NCBI RefSeq assembly: GCF_022370635.2
Contig: NZ_CP092363.2
Span: 62,001 to 126,000 of the forward strand
Direction: 5' to 3'
Source of the DNA: Mycolicibacterium crocinum
Lineage (GTDB): Bacteria; Actinomycetota; Actinomycetes; Mycobacteriales; Mycobacteriaceae
DNA: 64,000 nucleotides
Part shown: positions 62,939 through 64,000 of the stretch, in pieces
Layout of the letters: every line of letters starts with the position of its first letter
Numbering within the stretch: the stretch's first letter is position 1
Made by a program: the position numbers and the translations under genes
Notes under the pieces: generated by a model
Told to the model about the DNA's origin: nothing
What the model saw: only the letters and a program-made list of their open reading frames with translations
Database searches by the model: none

Positions 62939-63979
62939 ATGGAAGGTGTCGGGGAACCCCGCGGGCGCCCCGAGTGGTTCGCGGCGTTTCTGGCCGACCG
63001 TGGCACCCGCAAACCGTCAGCACACACGATGAAGGCCTACCGCCAGGACTTCGACGCCATCGCCGCGCTCATCGCCGGAAGCGGCAGCGACCTGCCAGCA
63101 ATGGCGTTGAGCGACATAACAACTGCAAGCATGCGCGGTGCATTCGCGCAGTACGCCCAAACTCACGAGGCGGCCTCGATCCAGCGGTGCTGGTCGACCT
63201 GGAACGTATTGTGCGCCTTCCTCTTCACCTGCGAACTCATTCCCGCTAATCCGATGCCGATGGTGGGCCGACCCAAGATCGCCAAGACACTGCCGAAAAG
63301 CCTTGCGCCGAACACGCTCAAACGGCTGCTCGATACTCTTAGCGAAGACCGCGAGCACCGCGCCAGCGACTGGGTGGCCCGCGATAAGGCGATCATCCTG
63401 ACCTCTCTACTCGCGGGGCTTCGCGCCGACGAACTTCTCCGCGCGAACATCGGCGACGTCCGACCCGCCGATAACAACACCGCGATCATCCACGTCCGCG
63501 GCAAAGGCGGCAAAGACCGCTATCTGCCTATCGAAGCCGCGCTGGTCGAGGTTCTCGAGGACTACCTAGATAGTCGCGCGACCAGGTTCCCCGCCACGGT
63601 CAAGCGGCGTTCGGCCCGAGGGGGCCGCCTAAGCTGGTGGGCGCCATCCGCGCCGTTGTTCGTCGGGCCCGACGGCAACCGGATCACCCGCGGCACACTG
63701 CAATACCGAATCCTGCGAGCATTCCGCCGCGCTGGCGTCGACAGCGACAGAGCTCGGGGAGCCCTCACCCATGGACTAAGGCACAGCTTCGCCACCGAAC
63801 TCGCCAACAGCGGCGTCAACGTCTACCAACTCATGAAGCTGCTCGGCCACGAATCCATGGCCACCTCACAACGCTACGTCACCGCCGCCGGCGCCGAGAT
63901 CCGCGCAGCGGCAGCCCAAAACCCCCTCTACGGGCTCCTCGAACCACCCCACACAAATAACCCCACACCCGCCACGTGA
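62939..63979 (+). CDS. XerC/D-like tyrosine recombinase
   Basis: The 346-residue recombinase has a SAM-like N-terminal DNA-binding domain (about 1-110) and the catalytic C-terminal domain. That domain has the first Arg in LAGLRADELLR, a Lys in GKGGKDRYLP, HGLRH for His-x2-Arg, LLGHES for the second His, and the nucleophile in TSQRYVTA. It lacks a long integrase arm-binding domain and is close to Xer length (about 300). A dif-like palindrome adjoins its start. It is the likely integrase of the island. Confidence 0.92.
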   Translation: MEGVGEPRGRPEWFAAFLADRGTRKPSAHTMKAYRQDFDAIAALIAGSGSDLPAMALSDITTASMRGAFAQYAQTHEAASIQRCWSTWNVLCAFLFTCELIPANPMPMVGRPKIAKTLPKSLAPNTLKRLLDTLSEDREHRASDWVARDKAIILTSLLAGLRADELLRANIGDVRPADNNTAIIHVRGKGGKDRYLPIEAALVEVLEDYLDSRATRFPATVKRRSARGGRLSWWAPSAPLFVGPDGNRITRGTLQYRILRAFRRAGVDSDRARGALTHGLRHSFATELANSGVNVYQLMKLLGHESMATSQRYVTAAGAEIRAAAAQNPLYGLLEPPHTNNPTPAT

Positions 63980-64000
63980 CGAATACCCCGCTCCCCCACA

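Overview
The window is high-GC actinobacterial DNA and most likely comes from a Mycobacterium or Mycolicibacterium species. The evidence is an MmpS-MmpL pair, a WhiB-like iron-sulfur protein, a DUF4333-type proline-rich membrane protein, IdeR-type iron boxes, two CmtR-type cadmium/lead sensors, frequent GTG starts and GTGA/ATGA stop-start overlaps. No rRNA, tRNA or CRISPR array was recognised.

Region 1 (0-9 kb) holds core-like genes: the proline-rich membrane protein, the WhiB-like protein and a four-gene iron operon on the minus strand. In that operon an IdeR-like box precedes a lipoprotein, a permease and an ATPase of a ferric-iron ABC transporter. They are translationally coupled to an unusual adenylation-carrier-membrane acyltransferase fusion.

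Region 2 (9-45 kb) is a mosaic of metal, sulfur and iron genes, much of it duplicated and decaying. Intact parts include a CmtR-like sensor with a P1B-type ATPase, a cyclase-YHS protein, an ICMT-like and a SAM methyltransferase, MgtC, a cupredoxin with an SHOCT protein and a second CmtR-like sensor, CadD, a ZIP transporter behind a strong IdeR box, MmpS/MmpL, and a CstR-like repressor with a persulfide dioxygenase behind four operator-like palindromes. Fragments of ArsA (two), TauE, rhodanese, sulfide:quinone oxidoreductase, P-type ATPases, DUF302, transglutaminase, AraC, a serine recombinase and IS110 lie between them. A secreted protein family built of GPGMMGPGQW-like repeats occurs at several loci. 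Two complete insertion sequences are recognised with terminal repeats and target duplications: IS1380 family (24209-25879) inside a repeat-protein gene, and IS256 family (42624-44090) inside a conserved gene of unknown function.

Region 3 (45.7-64 kb) looks like a mobile defence island. Three dif-like 27-28 bp palindromes lie at 45708, 46431 and 62893, and the last sits just upstream of an XerC/D-like tyrosine recombinase. Inside are a two-gene unit with a PD-(D/E)xK-like nuclease; a nine-kilobase, eight-gene minus-strand operon encoding an AAA+ ATPase, a subtilisin-like protease, a sigma-like factor, an unknown protein, an ImmA/IrrE-type metalloprotease with zinc ribbons, a three-domain multi-ubiquitin-like protein, an E2-like protein without any cysteine and a JAB-E1 fusion; and a divergent operon of an alpha/beta-hydrolase-NB-ARC STAND protein with two separate TPR proteins. 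The joining of a ubiquitin-like conjugation cassette to its own sigma-like factor and an AAA/subtilisin pair is the most unusual system here.
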